The position numbers and the translations under genes were made by a program. This document shows, piece by piece, positions 1-13,653 of a stretch of 64,000 nt of DNA (position 1 is the stretch's first letter; each line of letters opens with the position of its first letter). This stretch comes from Blepharisma stoltei. Its lineage: Eukaryota > Ciliophora > Heterotrichea > Heterotrichida > Blepharismidae. The stretch lies in NCBI GenBank assembly GCA_914767885.1, contig CAJZBQ010000047.1:620001-684000 (forward strand). Reading direction: 5' to 3'. Under the pieces are notes generated by a model, which ran no database searches, was not told the DNA's origin, and saw only the letters and a list, made by a program, of their open reading frames with translations.

Positions 1-708
1 TAGGACTGGGGACTGCATTGAACTGTTTAACGATTGCAAGGTGTAGGTCCTTAATGGTTGAATTCTAGGTGACGATATGCTGATTCATTCATCTCATCTA
101 TTTGGCCACCCGTTATAATGGATAAATGCCATTTGCCCTTCAGGACGGTGCTCAATTTGTATAACTTGAGCTTCAAGCCACTGCTCAACTGTATCTTTTA
201 CATCAACTCACTGCCCTTGCACAAGAGTTCTTTCAGAAAAGTTGAATCCTTGCAATTCTCCATCATTAATAGTCGTATTCATACATTGAACCAAGCCTTC
301 AATAGTTTGAATGTTTTGCCTGATTGTTTCCAAACGCTCGTTAGCCGAAATTTCACGCCTTCGCTGTTGACGTCTACGTGTTATAAAAGAAGCTGCTTGA
401 TTATTTGCTAAGGCCGCTCGCAAAAAATCTGTAAGAGTATTTCTGTCTCCATCAGGATTGGAAGGATTTAGATTAGCGACTAAGTAGAAAATTGAGTCAT
501 TTTCTACGTTTAGTAAGAACAAGTTGTCTTGGTTTTTCAGAACTTTGCCTTGAAAAATTAATCTTTGTTTATCAACAGGGACCTGAGTTTGATTTAGGAT
601 AAGAGTTTTTAATTCTGAGATTGGCGTTTGCCTGGCAGCATTCACAACGAACTGCTGTGAATCTAAGGTACAGATTTTTATTCTTATTCGGTCAGAACCA
701 ACATCCAT
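1..708 (-). CDS. Ubiquitin-like domain protein with Tudor-knot-like segment (3' end beyond window)
   Basis: Starts at the ATG at 706-708 and stays open to the window edge if TGA is Trp (first such codon at 208-210). Residues 1 to about 75 form a ubiquitin-like fold: IRIKICTLDSQQF, then a lysine/leucine helix, then QRLIFQGKVL, as in N-terminal UBL domains of ubiquilin and BAG6-type proteins. Further on, the frame gives IHYNGWPNRWDEWI and SPRIQPLR, a pattern typical of Tudor-knot or chromo-barrel modules. The middle (RRRQQRR) is basic. A UBL suggests proteasome or chaperone coupling; the barrel suggests peptide or nucleic-acid binding. The exact orthologue is not identified. The start is divergent to the gene at 841, with 132 bp between. 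Confidence 0.8.
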
Positions 709-840
709 TTTGGTATGATTGTATCTTGAAAATAATTGAAATTCATATGAGTTTGAGAAATTAAAAAAAATTAAATTGGTGTCAAGATGAATAGGGCTTT
801 ATTATTTTAGACAGAGAAAATTAGAGAATTATGATTAAAT

Positions 841-2690
841 ATGAATCAATATTATGGGAAACAGCTTAAATTACTTAAAATTGATGAAAGTTTACACTCA
901 CGACTTATAGCAATCACAACAGCAGCTAAGTTAACAGTTTTAGAAAGACTGGGATCAATGGGGTTGGTATTTCCAAAGTCATCTTCAAGACTATCACCAA
1001 TAATTAAAAAACAATCAAACAAACTTGAAGCTATTCCATTATAAATGGCTAAGCAATCTTGCTATTGTAGCTACCATCAAATATTTAATCTCTTTAAATC
1101 AGCATATTGAAGAAAAACACAGAGAGCATTCACTAAAAGAATTTCGCCACCAGAAAGAAACTCTTAAGCATAAGCTAGAATATGTTGAAGACTCGATTTC
1201 GCTGTTTAAAGAATCCCCAAAAATTGTTAAAGTTCCTTCTACTGCAGATAAAAAGGAAGAAGAAAAACTCAAGCAAGAAAAAGCTGCAGAGTTCGCCAAA
1301 AAGCTTCAAGAGGAGCAAATAAATAGAATGAAAAGGCTTAAAGAAAGAGAACAAAAAATAATTAAAAAATGAGAATCTGAAGAGAATAAAAAGCAATTAG
1401 AATTGATGGTGCTAGAGCAAAAGATATTGGAAGAGAAAGAAAAAAGATTAAGAGACTTGCAATTAAGAGGAGAGCTAAGGCGAGAACAATTAAAACGAGC
1501 TAAAAGCGAAATGAGAGGAGTAAGGAATAGCGATGTGCTTTATAAGAAAATTGAGAAAAAGTTCGAAGAAAATGTAATTATTCCTGACTCCCACGTTTAA
1601 ATTGGAACATAAAATTCAGTTCCAATTTAGTATTTTTTACTTTAAAATTTATATTTTATAAAATTTTAAAAATTAAAAATCACTTTTAATTTATTTTTAT
1701 GAGAAATTAATTCGGAAAACAGTGATTTAGTGTGGAGACTTTTAAATAATATTCTAACTGCATTTTTTTCTATTAAATAGGTCAACCAATTTTATAATAT
1801 AACCTAAAATTTTCTATTAAAAAAATGATCCAGTTTAACGGGGGTTTAAGCACCCAAAAAATGGAAATTTTACCAATATTCTGTTCAAATTTAAATGGGG
1901 GAGTGAGCTTGAACGAAGAAAAGAAGAGCTAGCTAAAAAACGAGAATTATTTTCACCAAAACGAAATGAAGAAAAGGATGGAATCCATAAAGAAAGTTCA
2001 GAGCAGCTGAATACAATTAAAGAAAAAGTGCTTGAAAGCAGCTTGAAAACTTATAGATTACACAGAATTCCCGAGGTGATTATACAAGATAAAGAAGAGC
2101 TAAAAAAGTTTGAAAAAGAAGCTGAAGAAAAGAGAATTTTGATAGAAAAAAGAAAAAAGTATGGAGAAATGATTAAAGAATATCACGCACCTGAAATAGA
2201 CCCTTTTAAGAAAAAAGAAATGGAATTAATTAGACTTCGCTTGAATTTTCCATCACAAAAACGAGGTTTTTTAAAATCTGTTGTTCATAGGAGCCATTCC
2301 GTAAAAAACTTTCAAAAACAAGCTATGAGCGACTCAGGATCTCCATCCAAATTTCAGCCATCTCATAGATTACGAGAAATAAATTCCAGCGATCAAAAAC
2401 AAAGAGCAATCCCCAAAGATTATTTAAAAGAGCAACGAGCCATTCGAGAGCAATTTCAAAATTCACACAAGCAAGCCCAAAGCTTTAGCATTGACTCGAG
2501 TGAGCCAGAGACTTATCACTCAGTCTATCAAAAGGTGAAAATGTTGGAATCAAAAGCTTTGGAAACTGAAAAAATTCTTCAAAATTCAAAATTTTCCAAC
2601 CGAATTTCTGTACGCGAATTAAATGCTGAAAAAGAATTAAACGAAATAATTCTACAGAGCATAAAATCAAAACTAAGTTTATTAATGTAA
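841..2690 (+). CDS. Coiled-coil, Lys/Glu-rich protein interrupted by an IES; paralogue of the 55266-56681 gene
   Basis: Exon sequence 1004-1584 is charged coiled coil and reads through TGA at 1370-1372. It is interrupted by an IES (1585-1903), then resumes in frame as IPELERRKEELAKKRE and ends in SIKSKLSLLM at 2690. The gene at 55266-56681 shares its layout: KLQEEQI, a (K/Q)YG-IKE-H-P-ID motif followed by EMELI, and the C-terminal (R/K)S-I-(K/R)-(T/S)KLSLL. The N-terminal open frame 841-1041 (MNQYYGKQLK) is one frame off from the rest, and no GT-AG intron of 15-16 nt bridges 1001-1044. The 5' join is therefore unresolved: a sequencing indel, an unseen element, or a separate start. Function unknown; probably cytoskeletal. 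Confidence 0.7.
1585..1903. mobile_element. IES, 319 bp, TGA-bounded, degenerate MITE-like ends
   Basis: TGA direct repeats lie at 1585-1587 and 1904-1906. The ends are GACTCCC and GGGGGAGTGA, an inverted pair like the main MITE family. Removing 319 bp joins ATT CCT to GAG CTT and restores the coiled-coil frame. Confidence 0.85.
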
Positions 2691-2701
2691 CATTATAAAA
2701 T

Positions 2702-3567
2702 ATGGGTGGGTGTGCAAGTAGAATAACTCAATCAGAATTAGAACAGCACAAGCGTGATTATAACTCAAAAAATGATGCAAATTTCCGATCAATTCCTTTT
2801 GAACAAACAATTGATCAAGCTATCAAAGAAGATCAAAGCATTCGGGGGTTAGAAGAGAAACGCAAAATTTATACGAGGAAAGAAATTGAATATAAAACGA
2901 AGCTGGAAAATACACCTGCAGGAGTACCTCCTATACCTGAATTGAATATTGAGATACAGAAAGGAATCAATTTTTATTCTCAAGGGCTTTGTATAACACA
3001 AGGGAAACCTTATGTTTGTGTGAAAATTGAACCAAAAGGGGCAAGTTTTGAAACATTTGTGTCTGATATTTACAAGCCGTATTGGTATATAAAATATTAA
3101 TTGATTTTATAGAAATTATATAAAATAAAATTAAAAATCTATGGGAGCTAAAGCTTTTATTATTAATTTATCAGCATTTTTAAATAAAAAAGTATAAGCT
3201 TTTCCAAATAAAGCAAAGTTTGCATAATTTCACGAGTATTCATATAAGAGTATATATCAAAAAAAATTTGAGACAAGATTTGCTATTAGGATCAATTGAA
3301 ATCAAACTGAACGATTTAGAGGACCAAAAAGTAGTTGATGGATGGTATAATATTGATACAAAAATTCAAGGATTCATCGAGTCTCCTGCTTTGAGAATTC
3401 GAGTTCAGCTTGTGCATAATGAGCGCTTATTATTACAAAGAATGATAGAAAACTGTCGAGAAAAATTAGCTGCAATTCAATCTGTAAAAGAAAAAATAGA
3501 AGCTACTATTAAGCCCTCAAACGAAGTTCCGAACGAACTAGTTCCAATCGATCCATTAAACATATAA
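2702..3567 (+). CDS. N-acylated C2-domain protein
   Basis: Begins MGGCAS, a good N-myristoylation site (Gly2) with a neighbouring Cys that could be palmitoylated. After a polar linker, PPIPELNIEIQKGINF starts a C2-type beta sandwich. That domain is cut by a 107-bp IES (3085-3191) and resumes as KLFQIKQSLHNF, with LLLGSIEIKLNDL and a WYNI strand as in C2 domains. After IES removal it is 252 residues and ends in a helical tail. Role inferred: a small membrane-associated C2 adaptor. It starts 11 bp after the preceding gene stops, on the same strand. Confidence 0.8.
3085..3191. mobile_element. IES, 107 bp, GTATA-bounded
   Basis: The direct repeat GTATA lies at 3085-3089 and 3192-3196. Excision changes the frame by the required two bases and rejoins the C2 domain. 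The insert is AT-rich with no visible inverted repeat. Confidence 0.85.
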
Positions 3568-3600
3568 TTATTTGCACAAATTTTATTCCATTTTTTTTGC

Positions 3601-3857
3601 TAACTATCCCCTCTGTGAGCAATCAAAAAAAATTTATTCGCTCACTGAGGGGTCGATTTACTTTTATAAAAAATTTTTTTTCGAAATTTATACACAGAAT
3701 TGGCATGAAATTTCATTATATTAATTATAACTCTTATATCAAATATTTTTTCATAAAATATTTTTATATTAAAAAAAACTTTTGTTCACGGGTGGGTTTT
3801 TAGGCAAAAAATAGGGATTTTCTAATGGATTTGTTCGTTCGCTCATGGAGGGGGGAG
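3601..3857. mobile_element. Intergenic IES, degenerate MITE (CTCCGTGAG family)
   Basis: Begins TAACTATCCCCTCTGTGAGC and ends GGGGGGAGTAA, with TAA repeats at 3601 and 3858. It carries an internal GGGTGGGTTTTTAGGC block as in the full copies. Confidence 0.75.
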
Positions 3858-4240
3858 TAAATAATTTAGAAAATATTATAGTCAACTGGTATTATTTAAA
3901 AAATTATCATATGAAAGGTCGATGCAATTTTGCAAACAAATTATATAATAATCTACTACGAGATATTTAAATTTTAAAGTGTGCTCGCATTTCAGCAGGA
4001 TTCTTTAGACCGAAGCCCACCATTTTATATCACAAATCGGTGAATCGGAGCTATATGTCTTGCAAGACTCACCAAAAAGCGGGCCAAGAATTCTTCATGG
4101 GTCACGCTTGGTCTTGCAAAAACCTGACTCCAGCGCGTGCTCTGCATAAAACAACCTGCCACACAGTAAAAACAATATGCCTTCTTTCTTCCTTGAGTCA
4201 TCGAATTATCTATACAGTAGTTCCATTTTGGCATTATGGA
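3858..4240. other. Intergenic stretch, no gene recognised
   Basis: Open frames of 76-80 codons overlap on both strands at 4025-4270, but neither looks like a known family. Base composition is mixed. This may be MIC-limited filler next to the 4241 hairpin. Confidence 0.4.
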
Positions 4241-4295
4241 TATAGAAATTGCCCGATGATGGCGCATTGAGCGCCATCATCAGGCAATTTCTATA
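4241..4295. repeat. Hairpin, 25-bp arms
   Basis: Arms 4241-4265 and 4271-4295 are inverted copies with one mismatch, around a 5-base loop. The right arm overlaps the left TAA of the following IES. Confidence 0.85.
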
Positions 4296-4679
4296 ACTCC
4301 CCCCCCTCCGTGGGTGAACAAAACCATTAGAAAAATCGGCATTTTTTGCCCAAAAACCCACCCTCCGTGAGTGAACAAAAATGTTTTTAATAGAAAAATT
4401 TTTTTATGGGAAAAAAATTTTGATATATAAGTGATAATTAATATAATGAAATCTAGAGCTAATTCTGTTTAATTTTAAACAAATTGCGTTTTAAAACATA
4501 AATTTTATAAATTAAATTAATATTTGCTTTCCAATTTTTGCGAATTAGGATTTTTTTAAATTTCGAAAAAAAAAAATTTTTATAAAATTTATATATAAAT
4601 TTTTTTAAAAAAAAAAAATTAACCCCCTCCGTGAGTGAACAAAATTTTTTTGTTCACTCACGGGAGGGGGGGGGGGGAG
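4294..4679. mobile_element. Intergenic IES, full-length MITE (CTCCGTGAG family), 386 bp
   Basis: TAA repeats lie at 4294 and 4680. The left end has two copies of the CTCCGTGRGTGAACAAAA motif about 60 bp apart. The right end is a tight hairpin (GTGAGTGAAC / GTTCACTCAC), followed by a G-run and AGTAA. Confidence 0.9.
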
Positions 4680-4790
4680 TAAGTGGAAAATAGAACCATA
4701 ATAATAAATATCATAAAGAAGAAGGGTTGTTGGAGACAGCCATTTCCAAGCAAAGCCATTTTATTATTATAAATAATAATCCACACTAAT

Positions 4791-4943
4791 TTATTTCGCA
4801 TCGTCACATATACTTATTTCAGTGGATAGCCCAGTAAAGGCAGGAGCTTGAGAGGAAAACTCTCCATTTTCTTTACCAACCTGGGTTTCCAACCAACTGG
4901 AGAGCTTTCCGCTTAAATTTCCTACCATTATCGGGTTATCCAT
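4791..4943 (-). CDS. Small protein, 50 residues
   Basis: ATG (rc of 4941-4943) to TAA (4791-4793). Protein begins MDNPIMVGNLSGKLSSWLE and ends ISICDDAK. Composition and codon choice look coding rather than random (mixed polar, no AT-driven Lys/Asn/Phe bias). It sits alone between an IES and the YeeE/YedE gene and is divergent to it. No family recognised. It could also be an exon of a larger gene whose partner I cannot see. Confidence 0.45.
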   Translation of the reverse strand: MDNPIMVGNLSGKLSSWLETQVGKENGEFSSQAPAFTGLSTEISICDDAK

Positions 4944-5016
4944 AAGAGATAAGTATATTAATGTTAATAGTAAAACACTTTCGTAGAATTAGAAAGCTAT
5001 CCATTTTTACATATAA

Positions 5017-6075
5017 ATGTCTTTCCTGACTTCTATTTCGCCTGATGTAGCGCTTGCACTCGCTGGCGGGTTCCTGGTTTCTTTGGCAACTGCTCTAAAT
5101 CTTCTTGTTATGGGTCGAATTACAAGTGTGAGCTCAATGATCATTTCAATCTCAAGATTTTATGTAAATTCTTCTGGACTATTTTGAAGGATCAGCTTTT
5201 TACTCGGATTGCTCAATTCAGTGCTTTTCTTTAGGGTTTATCTAGGTGACACAATATATGGTATCAGAGTATTTGATGTTCTAAGCTCCATGTCAGATTT
5301 AAGTTTGCCGCAATGAATAATTGGCTCATTTTTTATTGGAATGAGTACCAATTTGGGTGGAGATTTTATAGTCTATCACATAATCTGTGGACTTCCAAGG
5401 CTCTCAAGACGCTCTATGTTGGGTACAGCCATCGTGATCTTATTTGGCGCAATAACATTAAGTTATAGGCACTCTATTCCATCATTTGAAAACAAGGGTA
5501 TTATTGATTCACAAACAATGGATACTTATTTGTCCTTCATAGGAGACTCATTTTCTGGGGTTTATTTAATTTATATTATCAGCTTTGGGGTTCATTTAAT
5601 TTCTAAAGCAAAAAAAGCAGATAAAATCGATCCACTTTTTTCATTTGCAATAGGCATTATTTTTGGGTTAGGATTTATATTATCAGGGTTGTGCAGAAGG
5701 ACTAAAGTGATTGGGTTTTTGAATTTTGGGGACAATTGGGATCCAACAATAGCTTACTCTATAGTAGCCATGGTTGGCTTTAATTGGTTTGGGTTTAATT
5801 TAATATTCAAAAACGTTACTACCCCACTGCTACAGGGTAATTTTAATCCCATAATTGATGGAGGAATTAATATGAGTTTTTGCATAGGAGCAGCTCTTTT
5901 TGGAATTGGCTGGGGTATATTAGGATTTTGCAATGCAGGGATTTTTATGAATATTATGCTATTGCCTCAAGCACTTTTGGCACTGATTGGAATTCTAATG
6001 GGCAACACTACAATGAGATATCTTATGGCAATAATCAACTCTCCAGGCTTTAGAAGAATTTTTATTTCAGAGTAA
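5017..6075 (+). CDS. YeeE/YedE-family membrane transporter (sulfur-compound transport)
   Basis: One open frame of 352 residues with TGA as Trp at about 5185 and 5313. Many hydrophobic segments alternate with Gly-rich loops. The signature GFILSGLCRRTKVIGFLNFG followed by NWDPT resembles the conserved G-x-x-x-SGM-x-P-x-K-x-x-GFLD-x-x-x-WDP motif of the YeeE/YedE (DUF6691) family, which carries thiosulfate or related sulfur species in prokaryotes. Here two half-domains appear fused (N half to about residue 110, C half after 190). No IES or intron. Substrate is inferred from family only. Confidence 0.8.
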
Positions 6076-6213
6076 TTATAAGGATTTAACAGTAGGTTTT
6101 AATTTTTTAAAAGAGCTATATTAAATTATATAGAGAATAAAAATTGAAATAAGCAAGAATCATTTAATATATACAAAATTTATATCAAAGTCATTTAAAA
6201 GAGGACTAACTAT

Positions 6214-8633
<2,420 letters not shown>

Positions 8634-9099
8634 ATTAATAAGAAAATAAAAAAATAATTAACTAAGTTGAGATTCTAGATCTTAAATTCAAAGAATAATC
8701 AATTTCATATATTATTCTATTAATGCAAATTTTTAAGGAATTTTATATATTATTAAACTCTATCAACTCAATTTTTTATCAAAAATTCTTTACTTACCAT
8801 TTGCTGAATTAACTAATGAATTATTAACTGTTTAAATATGATTAAGATAAATTGGTTGCAATACTAGATTATGATTTTTAATAAGTTTAGTAAATTAAAT
8901 TAAACTTTCTGACGACTTAAATGAGTTGATATGATATATTGCTTAAGAAATTATAATCTTAATTATATTCAAAATCATTTGAATTATATAAGAATATCCA
9001 TATTATGAAAAATTATTGGTTGCAACATGATATCATTAAAAATTATTTTTAAAATAAGCCAATTGATTTAAATAATTTATTTAAGTTATAATTGCCTTG
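8634..9099. other. Intergenic AT-rich spacer
   Basis: 466 bp between two head-to-tail pseudokinase genes. Nothing beyond AT-rich sequence is recognisable; it presumably holds the promoter of gene A and the 3' end of nothing else. Confidence 0.5.
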
Positions 9100-10668
9100 C
9101 TACCTATTCAAAAAGCATTGCTTAAATTCATCAATGCTTATAATATTGTCTTTATTTTCATCAAACTTTTCAAAAAACCTATCCCACTCTGCATCAGGAA
9201 TTCCAGGAATTCTGACTTTAATATTTTTTATACTTAAATATCCTTTTCCATTTTCTTCACATAGTAAAAATACGTTTTCGATCTTTTTAATATTCCTTTC
9301 AGATTTTCAATCTGAAATAGATGCGAGAAACTCAGAAAAGTCAATTAAACAATCTTCATCAATTTTAATGCTATTCAAAATTTTCTCTATTTTTTTATTG
9401 TTGCTAAATCCAATTTTTTTAATCCCATCGATAAGCTCTTGCTTGCTTATTGACCCATTTTTATCTGTATCAAAAAATTTAAATAATTTCATGTATTCTT
9501 TTTCTTCATCAATGGACGAAGCTTGAGAGGTCACAAACGAAAAAATCGCTTTTTCTAATTTAGGTCGTCTCTATATAATGATTACATAAAAATCTCTTAT
9601 GAATTTGATTTCCTGCTCATTTAGAAGAATTGGCTCATCTCCTTCTTTAAATTTGGAAAATCACTGATGGCCAAGAGCTTCGATTGCGGTCATTCTTTTC
9701 GTCGAGTCAAAAACAAGCAATTTTTTTATAAAATCTTTGACTTCTAAAGTATAAAGTTGGATTATGTCTTCTGGCATTAACAGCCCGATAGCAATCTTTT
9801 TAGACAATTCTTCTTCATTACGGGATATAAAAGGGAGTTTTCCAATTATCATTAAATATACAAGCACTCCAACACTCCACATGTCACTTGCTGGATCATC
9901 ATAAGATTCTTTGAAGACTTCTGGTGCCAAATATTGAAGCTAAATATAGTTTACAGTACCAATATTACTTCTCTGCTTTTCCATTTCAGAGTCCAGCCCA
10001 AAATTATTTAGCTTGACAATGGCATTTGTTGATTTGGAATCAAACAGTATGTTATCTGGGTTTATATTTTTATGAACGACGTCTCTACTATGAGAATAGG
10101 CTAGGGCCTCCAGTAAGTTTTTTGTGATCTTACAAATCAAGGGCTCGCTGAGATATTTTATCGATAATTTTTCAGAAAGAGAATCTCCCATCAGAAACTC
10201 TTGAACAAAGTAAAAGCTTTCTGAGGATTCTATGATTTCATAGATTTTCACAATATTTGGGTGGTCCTACATAATTTTTACAAGATCTTTTAGGCTATCG
10301 ACTCTTTCCATGAATTTCTCACTTTCCCCTCATTCCATCTTTGCTCATCTCACCTCTTTTATGAGCCTTTGCATGTTTGTCCTTTTATCTCGAGCAATCG
10401 CAACTATTCCATTTGGGTTATCGTGCAGTTTTTTTATTATTGCATAGTTCTCTTTCAAAGATTCTGGAACGTTAAGTATAAAGGATCCTCTGCTGACTAC
10501 TGGAGTGCTTCGTCGTGGAGTTCTAGTTTCTTGAAGTGGAGAAGAAACGGGTGTTTTTTGGGTTTGAGGCTTCAGAAATCTTGTTTTGCGTTTAAATTTT
10601 GGCCTTTTTATTGGCGCTTTTTCTGTCACTTGATTTACCGGTTCAGGCCTCGAATCACAGCAACCCAT
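9100..10668 (-). CDS. CDPK-like EF-hand pseudokinase B (MGCC N-terminus)
   Basis: Begins MGCCDSRPEP with a basic linker. The Gly-loop is lost (LHDNPNGIV), the ATP-lysine is kept (RLIKEV), HRD is replaced by HKN (VVHKNINPDN), and DFG by NFG (LNNFGL). APE is kept (LAPEVF). EF-hands: the first (DTDKNGSISKQEL) and last (DENKDNIISIDEF) are good, the middle two degenerate. Three 15-nt introns (10267-10281, 9940-9954, 9571-9585) sit at the same places as in paralogues A, C and D. No IES. 507 residues. Two catalytic aspartates are missing, so it is almost certainly inactive as a kinase. Confidence 0.88.
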
Positions 10669-10716
10669 ATTATATCTATATACATTTTTTTCGATTTATC
10701 TAAGATTATTGTACTA

Positions 10717-12375
10717 TTAGGCCATTATTATATTTATATTTGGAAGTCTTTCAGACTTTCCTCTACTCAAAAATTGCACAAGTTTCTGAATCCTAGTTTT
10801 TTTATCATTGTTTATGTCAGCAGCTACGAAAAATTCTTGTCATTCTTCATTTTTATATTCATGAAAAGATAATTTTAGCTTATCCACGTTTAAATACCCT
10901 TCATTATTTTCATCATATGGCATCAGCGCATTTTTAATTTTTGCGATTTGGTCTGGAGCATTTCAATCAGTAAAGGCGGTAACAAATACTGTAAAATCGA
11001 ATTTATAATTATCATCAATATTGGATTTTTCCACAATTTCTTTCATTTCTTTGTGATCTGTGAACCCAAATAAACTATGGTTAGCATAACATTCTTTAAT
11101 ATTTATTGACTGGTTATGATCGGCATCAAGAATATCAAATATATTTTTAAGCTCTTTTTCTTCAAATAAACTTTGCTGATTTATTATTGAAACCAAAATC
11201 GCTTTTTCAATTTTATTTTTGGTCTAAATTAAAATTACATGAAAATTCAAAAATCGAATAAATGATTTTTGCTTCATAATAGTCCTATTAAACCAAGGAT
11301 GATCTAGAGCTTCGTCAGCAGAAATTCTCTCATTTGGATTAGATACCAACATTTTTTCTAATAAGTCTTGGGCTTCACTTGAATAATACAGGAAAAGATT
11401 TTTATCCATCGTGAAGCCGTGCTCAATGCTTCGAATTAGAATATGATCAGTTTCTCCATGGAAAGGGGGTCTTACTATAAGCATCATGTGCAATATAACT
11501 CCAAGGCTTCATATATCACTCTTTGCATTTTCATTTTTCCCTTCAAGAATTTCTGGAGCTGCAAAATGGAGCTAAATTATTATTACAGCATTTAAATTGG
11601 AAGACATTTTTATTTTGTTTCAGGATAAGCCAAAGCTGATTAATTTAGCTGATGTGTGATCTAATCTTGAAGCAAAAAGAATATTATTTGGCTTAAGGTT
11701 GCCATGCACGATCTTTTTATTGTGGCAGTAGCTTAGAGCTGATAAGATACTATGAATATATATACAAGCCAGCTCTTCTGATATATTGCCTTTAGATATT
11801 CTGTCAAGTAAGCTGCCTCCTTGCAGATTTTCCCTTACCAAGTAGATGGAATTTTGGGTTTTGATTAGTTCATAAGTCTTAACTATATTTGGATGATCCT
11901 GCATAATTTTTACCAATTCCTTTATTTTTCGCAGTTTCACTAAATCTTCTTCAGTCTCTCTAACTTTTGACAAATCAATTATTTTCATTACTCTCTTAGC
12001 GTCAGATTCATAGGTGCTTATAAGTTTGACACTTCCGAAGTCGCTTTTAGCGAAGACTTTTAAGGTTTTAATGTTTCCATTTGATGATTTCGAAAAAATT
12101 GGCTGAATTAGATTTAAACTAGATTGTGAAAATCTTCGAGTGCGAGAGGTTTTCTCTGATTCCATAGATGAAGATTTATCACAATCTGGATCCATTGGCT
12201 TAAGACTTTTTGTAGTCATTTGGCTATTATTAGATTCGGGAGTTTTATTGCCATTAAGAGCGGCTTGATTTGAATTAAAGCGTTTTAGCTTTTTCTTGCG
12301 TTTTAGGAATTGATCAGGGGTCTTAGGCTTTCTTGCAGGCTCTTTTTCTTCTTCTCTGGAGTTACAACAGCCCAT
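10717..12375 (-). CDS. CDPK-like EF-hand pseudokinase C (MGCC N-terminus)
   Basis: True start is MGCCNSREEE at 12373-12375; the frame is open a further 13 codons upstream. Long Ser/Lys-rich linker, then a kinase fold with VMKII lysine. HRD is HGN (IVHGNLKPNN) and DFG is SFG (LISFGL). APE kept (AAPEIL). The EF-hands are also decayed: only DADHNQSINIKEC is near consensus. Introns 11899-11913, 11572-11586 and 11224-11238; the first is open in frame and is called only by homology. 537 residues, no IES. The most diverged of the tandem trio. Confidence 0.87.
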
Positions 12376-12851
12376 TATTGAATTATAAAATTTGTAAACA
12401 GATAATAATGGCATTCTTGCAACTTAAAAAGAAATTTTTGAAATCTGTAGAAGCGCAATTATCACTTCTCTGGGCTTAAAAAATTATAAAATGTTTTATA
12501 GTAATGGGATTTCAACTGTTTAATTAATTCTGTATATCATCTTATTTTATTTCTTTGAACAGTACTATCCACTTCTATTTGAAATATAATGGGTTTTAAC
12601 AGATTTTGATTTTTTGCATTTATTAGTTTGACACTTTTGCCTCATCATTAAGTTATAGAAATATCTAAGCTTTACCAATATATAAAGAGATCAGCTGCAA
12701 CTCTGCTATTTATGAAACTAATAATTTATTAAAATAATTTAATTTTAATATAAAATGATCATTAAATCAAAATACCAGTAAAAAAGTTGTAAGCTACAGC
12801 CATCTGAGATATGTAATATAAAAAGGACTAAAAGAATTCCTAATAATAAAT
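12376..12851. other. Intergenic AT-rich spacer
   Basis: 476 bp between pseudokinase C and the folate-receptor-like gene. No gene, inverted end or repeat recognised. Confidence 0.5.
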
Positions 12852-13563
12852 TTATTGATTTTTAATAAGAGCTTCCAATCTTTTTCGCCTTATATCTACT
12901 TTTTGTCTTTTACCCAATTTAAAGGCAATAATTATAAAACTTATCATAAATATTGCACATCCTGCTATCAAAATATAGGTTCCTATCGCATCGCCTTTTT
13001 CTTGATTTTCTGCAGGAGCTTTTCCTTTTACACTAGCAGCAGAAATCCCGTCAAAGCAATTTTTCTTTTTGACCTCAAATCCCAATCTTTCGCAAAAATC
13101 TTTTCCATTATCTACAAAGCTCGTCAATGGATAACAAATTCAACTTCCTCCGCTGCAAAATTCAATGCCGCTTTCAGTCATTCCAGCTTCAAAATAGTCA
13201 TCTTTGCAGGATTCATATAAAGAATCGCATAGATTTTGGCAGATTCCAGACTTATGTCCTTCTCCTCTACTATAAAACTTACACGTCACCATCACACTCT
13301 GAGCACAAAATATCTTGCATCACAGTCAGGCATCTTGCACTATAACCTTGATAATCTGTATATAAAGGAGGATTCATTAAAGGCCTTGAAATTCTTCTGA
13401 ATATTTGTAAAGAATGTGATATATTGCAGCACGTCCTTTGAGAGTGCTGCTGGCAAAATGGCAATTTTTCTGTGTGTACTTGAGTTCCAGGTGAAAACCT
13501 GAAACTCGTGGAGTTTTGGCAGAGAGACCAAACCCCTATAATTAAAAGGTAAAATTTATTCAT
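12852..13563 (-). CDS. Folate-receptor-like Cys-rich type I membrane protein
   Basis: Signal peptide MNKFYLLIIGVWSLC, then a Cys-rich ectodomain. The stretch ILCSECDGDV, GEGHKSGICQNLC and YESCKDDYF resembles the conserved Cys core of the folate-receptor-like (FRL) domain found in many ciliate surface proteins. One 16-nt intron (13267-13282). One TM helix near the C-terminus (TYILIAGCAIFMISFIIIAF) with a basic cytosolic tail (KLGKRQK). 231 residues. Ligand unknown; riboflavin, folate and sterol binders share this fold, so the label is by fold only. Confidence 0.7.
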
Positions 13564-13653
13564 TTTAATTTATGATCATATGCCTTTTTAACATTGCATA
13601 GTAAAAATGTGCATTGCTATTAAATTATAAAAGCACAATTGAATCATAAGAAG

